A DNA stretch of 11,043 nucleotides from FEN-727 sp036508635 (GCA_036508635.1 DATCGY010000296.1:1-11043); one strand, 5' to 3'. Counted from the stretch's first letter, positions 1-7,364 are shown. Notes: a model not told the origin generated them from the sequence alone. Program-made: numbers and translations.

Positions 1-824
1 AGGTCGAAAGGCTTGATCGGCAACTCGAAGTTCATGGGGTATACGGCAAAATAGACCATCGTGCCGGCCTTGCCGACCATGTCCATAGCGGACTTCGCCG
101 AGTCGAGGTTGCCCGATGCCTCTATGACCGTGTCGAAGCCGCGGTTGGCCGTCACCTTCATGGTGGTGGCCCACATGTCCTCAGTCAGCGGGTCGAACGC
201 CATGTCGGCCCCCATCTCCAGGGCGGTGTTCCTCTTAGACTCGACCGGGTCGGCCACCATCACCTGCGACGCACCCGCCAGCAGAGAGAGCTGCAGCAGT
301 ATCTGTCCGATACCGCCAAGGCCAAGGATGGCGACCGTCGATCCCTCCCTGATGTTCGAAAGGTCGATGCCTCGAAGGCAGACGGAGACGGGCTCGGTCA
401 GGCATCCTTCCTCGAAGCTTATGGAGTCCGGCAGCTTGAACACCTGCTGCTCGTGCCACACGACAGACTCGGCCATGGTTCCCGGTGGGAAGAAGGCCGC
501 GAGCTTGAGGCAGTAATGCTCCAGGCCGTTGCGGCAGTAATCACAGACCCCGCAATAGCGCACCGGGTTGCCCGTCACGCGGTCGCCTACCTTTAGCCCC
601 TTAGTGTCGGCTTGCTCCCCGAGTTCGACGATGGTGCCGGACATCTCGTGGCCCATGATCCTCGGGGGGTAGGAAACCGGCAGCTTGCCATCCACGATGT
701 GCGGGTCGGAACCGCATATGGCCGTGTACTCCACCTTGATCTTCACGTCTTCCGGACCGACCTCCTGCTCGGGGACATCGTCGACTTCCAGGACTTTCTT
801 CTTTTTCCACATGGCAGCTTTCAT
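1..824 (-). CDS. Zinc-dependent medium-chain alcohol/polyol dehydrogenase, C-terminus off the left edge
   Basis: This is the first 274 residues of a medium-chain zinc dehydrogenase, a cytosolic NAD(P)-dependent oxidoreductase of the sorbitol, threonine and butanediol dehydrogenase group. The catalytic-zinc site is visible as Cys37 (ICGSD), His59-Glu60 (GHE) and Glu144 (TEPVSVC). The structural-zinc loop has the spacing CxxCxxCxxxxxxxC at Cys91, 94, 97 and 105. A Rossmann nucleotide motif GLGGIG spans residues 168-173, and an acidic Asp192 at the end of the next strand suggests NAD rather than NADP. The ATG at 822-824 is preceded 7 nt away by AGAGGGGG, which fixes the start. The family is usually about 340-360 residues, so roughly 70-80 residues lie outside the window. 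The substrate cannot be told from the sequence. The gene is divergent from the RRM gene. Confidence 0.9.
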   Translation of the reverse strand, partial: MKAAMWKKKKVLEVDDVPEQEVGPEDVKIKVEYTAICGSDPHIVDGKLPVSYPPRIMGHEMSGTIVELGEQADTKGLKVGDRVTGNPVRYCGVCDYCRNGLEHYCLKLAAFFPPGTMAESVVWHEQQVFKLPDSISFEEGCLTEPVSVCLRGIDLSNIREGSTVAILGLGGIGQILLQLSLLAGASQVMVADPVESKRNTALEMGADMAFDPLTEDMWATTMKVTANRGFDTVIEASGNLDSAKSAMDMVGKAGTMVYFAVYPMNFELPIKPFD

Positions 825-1086
825 GGCAGTACCCCCTCTGGAATATTGACATACGAGGAAACGGATGATCGGGATGTTTCAATATGGCGCAGGAGCTCAG
901 CTTTCATATATGGCTCTCAACCATTGTGATCTCAAGGAACGAGGTGTCCCTGTGGTCTCGTCCGGATAGACCGAAGCTTATACACTTGTACCCTATCATT
1001 ACAGCATTGCCTCCACAATCTGCGGGCCGTATATGACGATCTCGTATTATCTCAGGCCGCAGACGGCACGGCGGCGGGTTATGTGC
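825..1086. other. Divergent intergenic region upstream of the RRM promoter
   Basis: This stretch separates the divergent dehydrogenase and RRM genes. I see no coding region with a convincing ribosome site and no RNA gene. It holds the weak minus-strand promoter candidate for the dehydrogenase and otherwise nothing I can name. Together with the RRM leader, the full gene-free interval is 825-1184. Confidence 0.5.
907..935 (-). promoter_or_regulatory. Candidate promoter of the dehydrogenase gene
   Basis: On the minus strand TTGAGA (935-930, five of six matches to the -35 consensus) is followed after 17 nt by CATATA (912-907, a weak -10). The leader to the ATG at 824 would be about 75 nt. This is a match by eye only, in a region with other AT-rich hexamers. 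Confidence 0.3.
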
Positions 1087-1092
1087 TATAAT
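1084..1092 (+). promoter_or_regulatory. Extended -10 promoter of the RRM gene
   Basis: TGCTATAAT combines a perfect -10 hexamer (1087-1092) with the TGn extension (1084-1086), an arrangement that can work without a good -35 box; none is obvious 16-18 nt upstream. Transcription would begin near 1099, giving a leader of about 85 nt. Confidence 0.6.
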
Positions 1093-1130
1093 GGCGACGA
1101 GTTAAAGTTCTTAGGTAGAAGTACTGTTTG

Positions 1131-1160
1131 TCCCGAGGATCCAATCTCGGGGCTTTTTTT
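1131..1160 (+). terminator. Intrinsic terminator-like hairpin in the RRM leader (possible attenuator)
   Basis: CCCGAG (1132-1137) pairs with CTCGGG (1146-1151) across an 8-nt loop, and a T1131-G1152 wobble can extend it. One base later come seven T's (1154-1160). That is the classic form of a Rho-independent terminator. It lies between the candidate promoter at 1084-1092 and the start codon at 1185, so it would end transcription before the gene unless it is regulated. It is too far from any upstream plus-strand gene to be that gene's terminator. Confidence 0.65.
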
Positions 1161-1161
1161 A

Positions 1162-1179
1162 TGCACAAAAGGGGGTGCA
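1162..1179 (+). promoter_or_regulatory. Hairpin presenting the RRM Shine-Dalgarno in its loop
   Basis: TGCAC (1162-1166) pairs perfectly with GTGCA (1175-1179). The 8-nt loop AAAAGGGG, with the next G, holds the GGGGG ribosome site (1171-1175), which lies 9 nt before the ATG at 1185. The stem is short, so its stability in vivo is uncertain, but it could let a protein or small RNA control access to the ribosome site. Confidence 0.4.
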
Positions 1180-1184
1180 GAAGA

Positions 1185-1457
1185 ATGAAGATATATGTTG
1201 GAAACCTCAGTTATTCAACCAGTGAGGCAGACATGAGGACCGCTTTCGGCGCGTTCGGCACGGTAGATTCGGCCGACGTGATCATGGATCGCGATAGCGG
1301 CAGGTCGAAGGGATTCGGCTTTGTCGAGATGGGCGTTGACACGGAGGGTCAGGCGGCGATCGATGCCCTCAACGGCAAAGACGTTGACGGCCGCAACCTC
1401 AACGTGAACGTGGCAAAGCCAAGAGAGGAACGCCCCCAGCGTTCGTCCCGTTACTAG
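1185..1457 (+). CDS. Single-RRM RNA-binding protein
   Basis: The 90-residue product is a lone RNA recognition motif of the bacterial Rbp type, which binds single-stranded RNA in the cytosol and is often induced by cold in other bacteria. RNP2 is IYVGNL at residues 3-8 and RNP1 is KGFGFVEM at residues 42-49, with the aromatic residues Tyr4, Phe44 and Phe46 that stack on RNA. A short basic tail rich in Arg, Pro and Ser follows (PREERPQRSSRY). I chose the ATG at 1185 over an in-frame TTG at 1128 for two reasons: GGGGG lies 9 nt upstream, and the extra 19 residues would be translated from the terminator hairpin. The gene stands alone, divergent from the dehydrogenase and convergent with the duplicated CxxC protein. 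Leader hairpins suggest post-transcriptional, possibly autogenous, control, which is inference. Confidence 0.93.
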   Translation: MKIYVGNLSYSTSEADMRTAFGAFGTVDSADVIMDRDSGRSKGFGFVEMGVDTEGQAAIDALNGKDVDGRNLNVNVAKPREERPQRSSRY

Positions 1458-1578
1458 CTAGCTCTATGTGTACTGGTCCGGCGGATACTCAAGTGCTTCG
1501 CCGGCCGGTGGCACGTAGCTTGCATCAAACTTCTAAATTCTCTATTTGTTCACTCATTCCATACGAATTCACTGCGGC

Positions 1579-2640
1579 TCAAGAAGAGATCTCTACCAGC
1601 AGGTCGCCGTCCTCGGCCCGCGTCCACTCCACGTGACCTTCTCCGCCTGAGGCCATCTCGAAAAAGCCGAGCGCCATGCCTGCTATCACGGGGCTAAGGC
1701 AGGGGTTCTCGAGCCTGAAGCGCAGACCGCCCTCCTGCCACTCGAAATCCCTCACGTTGCCCAGGCCCCTGACGGCAAGCTGCATGCGGAAGAGCTCTTC
1801 GGAAGCCACCTCGTCGAGAGTGTAGAAGCCCGTCTTGATAAACCGCCGCTGGGCTTCGACGATCACGTGCGGGATCGTGTCCCCCAACTCCTTCTCGAGC
1901 TCGTCCATGACGGCGTCGAGGGCAGCTGGGCCGACGAGCGCCATGCGACGGCCCCTCTCCTTGTTTACGATAACTCCCCGGTCAACTTCCCACCTGTACT
2001 CCGAAAGTATCATGGGACCGCCGCATTTGGGGCATTTGTCGAAGGAGATATCTCCCGGCTTGTGCTCGTAGACCTTGGTCTGCAATCTCTCCTGAAGCTC
2101 CAGAGGGTGCTGCGAGATACGGCCGGTTATCAGGAAATCGTCGGGCGCGAGCTCCTCGCGGTCAACAGCAACCTGGCGGCGGCGGATAGCGTTGAAAGCG
2201 CCGGCCAGGTCGCCGCAGAAAAGGGGCACGGAATACGGCTCCTTTATGCTAACCTTCACAACCGATTCTTTACTGTGCGTGTTCTTGATGGAGACGAGCC
2301 GGATATTGCCGTACCCCATCACGCTCCCAAGCGCCGTGATGTTCCGAATGACGGGCGCCATTCCCACCAGGCGCACTACGACTTTCACAACACTGGGGAG
2401 GGAGTGGTCGACAAAGTCGAAGGTGGCCCTTCGCTTGGCCTCGACGATCACGCGGTCGATCGACATCCCAATGATCTCCTCGATGCCGCTGAACGTCTTG
2501 GCGAGGTTCTCGGTCTCGATGAAGACCATGCGATGATCTCGGTTGGCCCTCTGGACAATGGTGCCGTCACCGAGCCACTCGTGCTCTTTATTCACTCGTT
2601 CTATGACTCCGCACACTGTGCATGGTTTCTTGCCGGGCAT
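1579..2640 (-). CDS. Protein of unknown function with two tandem CxxC modules
   Basis: I do not recognise the family. The 353-residue protein is plainly two diverged copies of one module. Each begins with a CxxC pair (Cys7/Cys10 and Cys203/Cys206), a likely zinc knuckle or redox pair. Each then has a beta-rich stretch (GDGTIVQRANRDHRMVF versus DRGVIVNKERGRRMALV) and an almost identical segment, RVIVEAKRR (about 63-71) and HVIVEAQRR (about 258-266). Each ends with a similar strand-helix: VKVSIKEPYSVPLFCGDLAG versus LRFRLENPCLSPVIAGMALG. No signal peptide or membrane span is present, so it is probably cytosolic. Of TTG 2646, ATG 2643 and ATG 2640, the last has the best spacing (6 nt) from GGGGAGG. 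A ligand- or metal-binding sensor is one guess; nothing in the neighbourhood supports it directly. Confidence 0.8.
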   Translation of the reverse strand: MPGKKPCTVCGVIERVNKEHEWLGDGTIVQRANRDHRMVFIETENLAKTFSGIEEIIGMSIDRVIVEAKRRATFDFVDHSLPSVVKVVVRLVGMAPVIRNITALGSVMGYGNIRLVSIKNTHSKESVVKVSIKEPYSVPLFCGDLAGAFNAIRRRQVAVDREELAPDDFLITGRISQHPLELQERLQTKVYEHKPGDISFDKCPKCGGPMILSEYRWEVDRGVIVNKERGRRMALVGPAALDAVMDELEKELGDTIPHVIVEAQRRFIKTGFYTLDEVASEELFRMQLAVRGLGNVRDFEWQEGGLRFRLENPCLSPVIAGMALGFFEMASGGEGHVEWTRAEDGDLLVEISS

Positions 2641-2921
2641 CATCAACCTCCCCTGATGATTTCGACAACGACGACCGAATCCTGAAACTCATTTCGCCGC
2701 CCCGCATCTTGATGCCTCCACCGTGCGTGGAACCGTTATGTCGCTAAACCGGAGGAGGATGGTTGATCGATATCTAATAAGTTCGGATTAGCGCCCACGC
2801 CTCGGAAAGTATACTCTTCCACCGCGCTTATTCCCAGCGCAAGCCCACCCACGGATTAGCTCTGGCGGCAAGCCCGGAAATATGTATAGACTAACTGCGG
2901 GTCCGACAATGGGGGTGCGAA
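2641..2921. other. Divergent intergenic region, CxxC-module gene / lipoprotein gene
   Basis: This region must hold promoters for both flanking genes. On the plus strand TATACT (2810-2815) and TATAGA (2885-2890) resemble -10 boxes, but neither has a convincing -35. The GGATTAGC word occurs twice (2785-2792 and 2853-2860) without further symmetry. I see no RNA gene or ORF with a ribosome site. Confidence 0.35.
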
Positions 2922-4781
2922 ATGCGGAGGAAATCTGTTCTGCCGTTGGCTCTTCTCTCAGTCTCCTTGTGCATCGTGTTCGTGCTGGCCGGATCGGGGT
3001 GCTACGCCCCGGGCGGGCCTATACCAAGGGCTCCAGGCCCATCAGCGGCTAAGGCATGGACCAACGAGCAGGTCGACGCGATGGTCCAGGCGGACGAGAA
3101 GACCATCAACTCCCCGGTCTCGCGGGTCAACGGGACGCCACCCGCGGAGTGCGACAATATCCATTTCATGAGGTACCACCTTCGTGGGTCGGATGCCGAT
3201 CCGGCTACCGCCGACGCCATCCTGGTCCTGATCCCCGGTCTCGAGGGAGGAGAGAACAGCTTCGAGTACCTGGGGCCGCAGATGGTCTACATGGCCAAGA
3301 CCCAGAAGAACATTAACCTGGAGGTCTGGGGGACGAATCGCCGCAGCAACGACCTCGAGGACCAGACCGGGCTTAACGCCGCGGAGGCCGCGCACGACAC
3401 GCAGGTCGCAATCGACTACTACTGGAAGGGAGCCGAGATAAACGGCAAGAAGTTCGCGGGCTTCGTGAAGGACAGCGACGTCCCGTACATGTCCGAGTTC
3501 GGCCTCCAGCTCCAGGAGGAGGACGTCTACAAGATAATCACGACGATGGTCCCGGACCAGGCCGTGAGGCGCCGGAAGCTCTTCGTGGGAGGCCACTCAC
3601 TCGGCGGCCCACTCACGTATTTCTTTGCCGGTTGGGACTTCGACGGGAACCCGGCAACGACGGACGACGCCGGCTACAACAACTGCGCGGGGCTCGTGGC
3701 GCTCGACTCGATGATCTTGCCAGGGATGCCGACAAATCCGACGACCACCGCGAGCACTATGCAGGCAGTGAAGGACGCCCTCCCGGATAAACTGAAAAGC
3801 CAGGTCCCTGCTTCACTCGGGCCCGACGAGGATTTCTACTCCAAGATGATAGCGGGCATGAGGAACGGTACGGTGCCGAGGATACTGCCGGTGCCGGTGA
3901 TAAGCCCCGACCAGATGGTGCTTGCCGAACTCGAGGGGATGGAAGCAGACTGGCACCCGGACGAGCAGTCGACGCTCCTCCAACGCATACCCTATGACCT
4001 GAATATCGAGACCGAACTCAAGTTCATCCACTCGAGGGACGTGACCAACTTCTACGCATGGGTGCCAAGCATATACAACTTCCGCTACACTAACGCGGCC
4101 TTGCTCGGGGCGACCATGGACGATAACTCCATGCCCATCTCCGCGCTCCAGGCCAGCTTCGGCTTCCTGAACGGCGGCGCTGTGGTGAGAAAGGACTTCC
4201 CACTGCCCGGCGGCCTTGCCGAGATGCCGCTTATATCCGATATTTCGGGTGGGTTCCTCAGCCGCGCCAAGCTGTGGATCGCCAACGACGCGGGGCCCTC
4301 GTACGACAAGCTGGGCACCGGTCCGCTCTACGGCTGGACCAACTTCGACCAGGTAGGAACCGCGAGCAACCCCGACTACACTTCACAGGACGGAAGCCTG
4401 AAGTACACGGACGCGACCAACGAGGTGACCGACATCAAGGACTTCGCGCAGATGCTGTACAAAGGCCCGATGACCATCGACGAGTGGTACTTCTCGATGC
4501 GGATCATGATAGACCTCGGCCAGGCGCAGGGTTCCTTCGGCCCCAGGTACGGCCTGAACTTCATGTACGGTGATAAGATCGCCAGCCTTCCCAAGATTGA
4601 GTTCTTAGCGGAGAAGGGCCCGTCGAACAGCAATCTCCAGCTCATTCCGGCAGGAACCGGGGCTAAGATAGCGGGATACAGCCACCTCGACGTCCTGTCG
4701 GCGGCGGCTAACTGCCCCGACCGCAGGGCAAATGAAGTGTTCGGCCGCTTGATAGACTTTCTCAAAGCGACCAGCCACTAG
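2922..4781 (+). CDS. Secreted lipoprotein with an alpha/beta-hydrolase active site
   Basis: The 619-residue product starts with a lipoprotein signal peptide: basic MRRK, a hydrophobic core, then LAGSGC with Cys27 as the lipidated residue (Gly at -3 makes the lipobox slightly unusual). The hydrolase fold is shown by IPGLEGGE (an HG-type oxyanion turn near residue 105), the nucleophile elbow GHSLGG with Ser226, and a C-terminal YSHLDVL with His588 as the catalytic base; the acid residue is not clear. The fold normally needs about 300 residues, so some 360 residues between Ser226 and His588 imply a large cap or insertion. The likely role is ester or lipid hydrolysis at the outer face of the membrane; the substrate is unknown. 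The ATG at 2922 follows GGGGGTG by about 5 nt. The gene seems monocistronic, with 144 nt before the next gene. Confidence 0.85.
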   Translation: MRRKSVLPLALLSVSLCIVFVLAGSGCYAPGGPIPRAPGPSAAKAWTNEQVDAMVQADEKTINSPVSRVNGTPPAECDNIHFMRYHLRGSDADPATADAILVLIPGLEGGENSFEYLGPQMVYMAKTQKNINLEVWGTNRRSNDLEDQTGLNAAEAAHDTQVAIDYYWKGAEINGKKFAGFVKDSDVPYMSEFGLQLQEEDVYKIITTMVPDQAVRRRKLFVGGHSLGGPLTYFFAGWDFDGNPATTDDAGYNNCAGLVALDSMILPGMPTNPTTTASTMQAVKDALPDKLKSQVPASLGPDEDFYSKMIAGMRNGTVPRILPVPVISPDQMVLAELEGMEADWHPDEQSTLLQRIPYDLNIETELKFIHSRDVTNFYAWVPSIYNFRYTNAALLGATMDDNSMPISALQASFGFLNGGAVVRKDFPLPGGLAEMPLISDISGGFLSRAKLWIANDAGPSYDKLGTGPLYGWTNFDQVGTASNPDYTSQDGSLKYTDATNEVTDIKDFAQMLYKGPMTIDEWYFSMRIMIDLGQAQGSFGPRYGLNFMYGDKIASLPKIEFLAEKGPSNSNLQLIPAGTGAKIAGYSHLDVLSAAANCPDRRANEVFGRLIDFLKATSH

Positions 4782-4823
4782 GGCGGGCGCTGGGACTGGA
4801 TGTTCAGGCGGAAGATCGGTTGG

Positions 4824-4850
4824 AATGAACGCTGAATTCATTTCTTATTT
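4824..4850 (+). terminator. Weak possible terminator after the lipoprotein hydrolase
   Basis: AATGAA (4824-4829) and TTCATT (4837-4842) form a six-pair AT-rich stem with a 7-nt loop, followed by a T-rich run (TCTTATTT). The stem is poor in GC, so it is only a tentative end for the gene closing at 4781. Confidence 0.2.
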
Positions 4851-4925
4851 CATATTCAAGGCCATTGAAGCGTATATGGGAAATGTCGAATAAGAGCGAG
4901 ACACTACCGGAAGCTAGGTGAGCAG

Positions 4926-5444
4926 ATGAATGAGAAGCCGGTGTTCGAGGAGTATCCCGTCAGCGAGGAGGAGATGTGCAGGCGCTACAAGAACTGGGTC
5001 GAGGCGCTATCCAGGCAGGTGGTGACACTCTACCGGATCGGCAGGGAGGTCGGGGGAGAGGAGTTCGTACAGAGGCTCAAAGAGGAGTTCCACAGGCAGG
5101 GCAAAAAGGGCGCGGCGATGCTGGTGGCCATGTCCGGCGGCAAGCCTGAGGATTTCGCGGACTGCATGGGCCTTCCCAGGCTGCAGGACTTTATCGATGA
5201 CAACTTCGCCAACTTCTGGGACGGCTACATCGAGAATACGCCGAAGGCGTTTGAGAAAGAGCTCACGACCTGCCCGGTCGCCAGGAACTGGTCGAAGGAG
5301 CCCGACCTCTGCGAGGTAATGCTTGCCTCCTCGTTCGAAGGCATGCTCGAGGAGTTGAACCCCAGGCTCAAGACCGAGGGTTTCAGCAAGCTGCTGACAA
5401 AAGGCGATGGGTGCTGCCGCTTCAGGATCGAGCTGGAGGATTGA
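4926..5444 (+). CDS. ATC-hydrolase-like (L-2-amino-thiazoline-4-carboxylate hydrolase family) protein
   Basis: The 172-residue cytosolic protein resembles the ATC hydrolase family, named for an enzyme that opens a thiazoline ring to give cysteine. Most family members have no tested activity. What supports it is the layout of the C-terminal half: Cys116 (TTCPVARNW), Cys129 (DLCEVMLAS), then KLLTKGDGCCRFRIE, where GD followed by Cys163-Cys164 and an alternating beta strand is the family-like ending. The N-terminal half is helical and charged. I recognise the family by pattern, not by alignment. AGGTGAG (4916-4922) lies just upstream of the ATG. The stop is 3 nt before the next gene's GTG, so the two are almost certainly co-transcribed and translationally coupled. 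Confidence 0.72.
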   Translation: MNEKPVFEEYPVSEEEMCRRYKNWVEALSRQVVTLYRIGREVGGEEFVQRLKEEFHRQGKKGAAMLVAMSGGKPEDFADCMGLPRLQDFIDDNFANFWDGYIENTPKAFEKELTTCPVARNWSKEPDLCEVMLASSFEGMLEELNPRLKTEGFSKLLTKGDGCCRFRIELED

Positions 5445-5447
5445 ACA

Positions 5448-5942
5448 GTGGGTAAAACGGAACCGCTCGAGGAAAGGTTAGACCGCCTGGCCTCAAGGGC
5501 GGGTGACTGCCTTGAACTCTATTCGAGCTGCGCCCAGGGTACGCTCCTGGCCCTTCAGGAGGAGTTCGGGCTCGGTGATGCACGGACGCTGAAGGCGGCG
5601 ACCGCCATGCCTGGCATCGCTCACCGGGGCGAGACGTGCGGTGCCGTGGTCGGAGCCCTGATGGCTCTGGGCCTCGCCTTCGGCAGGGAGAAGCCGGACG
5701 ACTACACGGCGCTCGTGAAGACCATAGGATCGGCGCGCAGGCTGTGCGCCGGGTTCGAGGAGGAGTTCGGCGGCTGCATGTGCCGTGACGTCCAGGTCCA
5801 CCTGTTCGGCAGGAGCTTCGACCTGGCAGACCCGGCCGAGATCATAGAGTTTGCAAAGGCGGGCGCGGCCAAAAAGTGCCGGGTACCCGCGGAGTATGCC
5901 GTGCGCGCAGCAGGCAGGCTCATCATAGAAGGCCAGCTGTAA
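5448..5942 (+). CDS. C_GCAxxG_C_C-type cysteine protein
   Basis: The 164-residue protein has the outline of the C_GCAxxG_C_C family, small putative redox proteins of unknown biochemical role. Residues 28-36 (CAQGTLLAL) give the first conserved Cys. Residues 56-61 read GIAHRG, where the family has GCAxxG, so the Cys of that motif is Ile here. RGETCGAVVGALMALGL (60-76) supplies Cys64 in the most conserved stretch, and Cys100, 110 and 112 (LCAGFEEEFGGCMC) match the late cysteines. Extra cysteines are at 21 and 144. The GTG start is preceded by GGAGGA at 7 nt, within the end of the upstream gene. It ends 26 nt from the convergent MFS gene. The pairing with an ATC-hydrolase-like gene suggests a shared role in sulfur or metal chemistry, which is inference. 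Confidence 0.8.
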   Translation: MGKTEPLEERLDRLASRAGDCLELYSSCAQGTLLALQEEFGLGDARTLKAATAMPGIAHRGETCGAVVGALMALGLAFGREKPDDYTALVKTIGSARRLCAGFEEEFGGCMCRDVQVHLFGRSFDLADPAEIIEFAKAGAAKKCRVPAEYAVRAAGRLIIEGQL

Positions 5943-5960
5943 AGGTATTTTCTTGCTTGT

Positions 5961-6007
5961 CCACCGTGTCAGGGGATGCGCGCGTCTTCCTCGCTCGACA
6001 CGGGTGG
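5961..6007. repeat. Inverted repeat at the convergent gene ends
   Basis: CCACCGTGTC (5961-5970) is complementary to GACACGGGTGG (5997-6007) apart from one bulged G, with a 26-nt loop. It overlaps the 3' end of the MFS gene and sits between two converging genes. No T-run follows on either strand, so it is at most a structured mRNA end rather than a canonical terminator. Confidence 0.45.
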
Positions 6008-7273
6008 TGAGAGGACCGAGTCCTGGGGAACCTCATGGGATGGGTAATTCCTCATTGCGACCAGGCCGAACGCCCCTGCCGCTATAGCTGCCAGGCCGCC
6101 GACCGCGACCGCCCAACGCGGGCTTGCATGCCCTCCGATCCAACCGATGACTGGACCGCCTATGAACGTCGAGCCCAGGAAGGCGACCGTCCACAGGGAC
6201 ATGACTCTGCCACGCATGGTCTGGTCGCTCTCGAGCTGTAGCACGGTGTTCCCGAGAGCGTAGAACATGATCGAGAAAACTCCCACCAGCGCCATCGCTA
6301 TTATTGCAACCACGATTCGTGGCGCGAGAGCGACCATTATCATCCCGAGGCCGAACGCGAAGGCAGACCAGAGCAGCCCCCGCGGCGCGGTCCTGTTCCG
6401 TCCCGCCGCGATCAGGCCGCCCACGACGGCGCCCGCCCCCATCGAGCAGGTAAGCCAGGCATAGGAGCTCGCGTTGCCATGGAAGGTAAATCTCGCGAGG
6501 AGCGGCAGCGTGACCCCGAACTCGTAGGTCAGTGTCCCGATTATGGCCATCATTATGAGGACATCGCGCAGCACGGGGGTGGTTCGCACGTAGCGCAGGC
6601 CTTCGCGCAACTGGCCTTGCGCCCGCGCGACAAGCTCCACTGCCTCGAGGTCTGCGCCGTGCATCAGGAGAAGGCACGCGAGCACCGCGGCGAAAGAGAC
6701 GGCGTTCAAGAAGAAACACCAGCCGATGCCGAGGGTTGCTATCACGACAGCGGCGATAGCCGGGCCGATGACGCGCGTGAAGTTCACCTCGATGGAGTTC
6801 AGAGACACGGCGTTTTTCAGCTCGCTGCGCCCCGCGAGCTCGTGGATGAACGACTGGCGCGTCGGGTTGTCGATCGAGTTCACGAGACCGAGCGTGGCAG
6901 CAAGAACAAAGATCATCCAGAGCCTGACGGCGCCCGTGACTACCAGGATCGCGAGGATGAGGGCGAGTATTCCCGCGCAGGACTGAGTGATGTAAAGGAT
7001 GTTGCGCTTGTGGAAGCGGTCGGCGATGACGCCTCCCCAGGGTGCGAGGACCAGCAACGGCAGGTACTGCAGCGCGATAACGAAGCCGAGCGCCGTGCCG
7101 GAGTGAGTGATCTTCAATACGAGCCAGGATTGCCCGATCACCTGCATCCATGTGCCCGAGAGCGAGATACCCTGCCCGATGAAATAGAGACGGTAGTTGC
7201 GGACCTTCAGCGACGAGAAGGTGTCGTGGCGAAGGTTCTTGAGCGAACTGGCTTTCTGGACTTCTCTGGACAT
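5969..7273 (-). CDS. MFS exporter (MFS_3 / EntS-like group)
   Basis: The 434-residue protein is a major facilitator superfamily transporter of the MFS_3 group, which includes the enterobactin exporter EntS and various drug exporters. It should act in the cytoplasmic membrane by proton antiport. After an N-terminal cytosolic stretch with the group's FSSLKVRNYRLYFIGQ pattern (about 19-34), hydrophobic segments run throughout, consistent with 12 helices. Motif A between helices 2 and 3 reads GGVIADRFHKR (80-90). NPTRQSFIHEL and the following NAVSLNS segment are also typical of the group. The ATG at 7271-7273 lacks a strong ribosome site (only AGG about 12 nt upstream), so the start is less certain than the frame. 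It lies downstream of the ABC operon on the same strand and may share readthrough, but has its own -10 box at 7359-7364. The substrate is unknown. Confidence 0.9.
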   Translation of the reverse strand: MSREVQKASSLKNLRHDTFSSLKVRNYRLYFIGQGISLSGTWMQVIGQSWLVLKITHSGTALGFVIALQYLPLLVLAPWGGVIADRFHKRNILYITQSCAGILALILAILVVTGAVRLWMIFVLAATLGLVNSIDNPTRQSFIHELAGRSELKNAVSLNSIEVNFTRVIGPAIAAVVIATLGIGWCFFLNAVSFAAVLACLLLMHGADLEAVELVARAQGQLREGLRYVRTTPVLRDVLIMMAIIGTLTYEFGVTLPLLARFTFHGNASSYAWLTCSMGAGAVVGGLIAAGRNRTAPRGLLWSAFAFGLGMIMVALAPRIVVAIIAMALVGVFSIMFYALGNTVLQLESDQTMRGRVMSLWTVAFLGSTFIGGPVIGWIGGHASPRWAVAVGGLAAIAAGAFGLVAMRNYPSHEVPQDSVLSPPVSSEEDARIP

Positions 7274-7358
7274 GCTAGGGCTGACCTACTCGGTACACAT
7301 TTCGGGGCTAAGGGACAGGCAGACTCGGCAGCGCATCCGATCTGACCTTATTCATTCC

Positions 7359-7364
7359 ATTATA
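7359..7364 (-). promoter_or_regulatory. Candidate -10 box for the MFS gene
   Basis: A perfect TATAAT on the minus strand lies in the 126-nt gap between the ABC permease stop and the MFS start, giving a predicted leader of about 80 nt. No good -35 box is found 16-18 nt upstream, so strength is uncertain. Confidence 0.4.

Noticed and set aside
1128..1184. TTG start adding 19 residues to the RRM protein
   Set aside because: The added codons span the terminator-like hairpin and T-run, and the ATG at 1185 has its own ribosome site and gives the usual RRM N-terminus.
1475..1506. Hairpin CCGGCG/CGCCGG after the RRM gene as a terminator
   Set aside because: The stem is plausible but no T-run follows on either strand, so it is not a canonical intrinsic terminator.
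1867..2685. Long open frame (272 codons) on the plus strand, antisense to the CxxC-module gene
   Set aside because: It is a shadow of the minus-strand gene: no ribosome site, no recognisable motif, and the opposite strand shows a clear internal protein duplication.
5961..6007. Bidirectional terminator between the C_GCAxxG_C_C gene and the MFS gene
   Set aside because: The arms pair well, but the loop is 26 nt and T's precede rather than follow the stem; kept only as an inverted repeat.
6033..7151. 372-codon minus-strand frame rich in Arg and Pro, overlapping the MFS gene
   Set aside because: It lies in another frame of the same strand as an unmistakable MFS transporter; the Arg/Pro-rich composition is typical of a GC-rich shadow frame.
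6479..7345. 288-codon plus-strand frame opposite the MFS gene
   Set aside because: It is highly charged, has no domain or ribosome site, and is antisense to a well-supported transporter.
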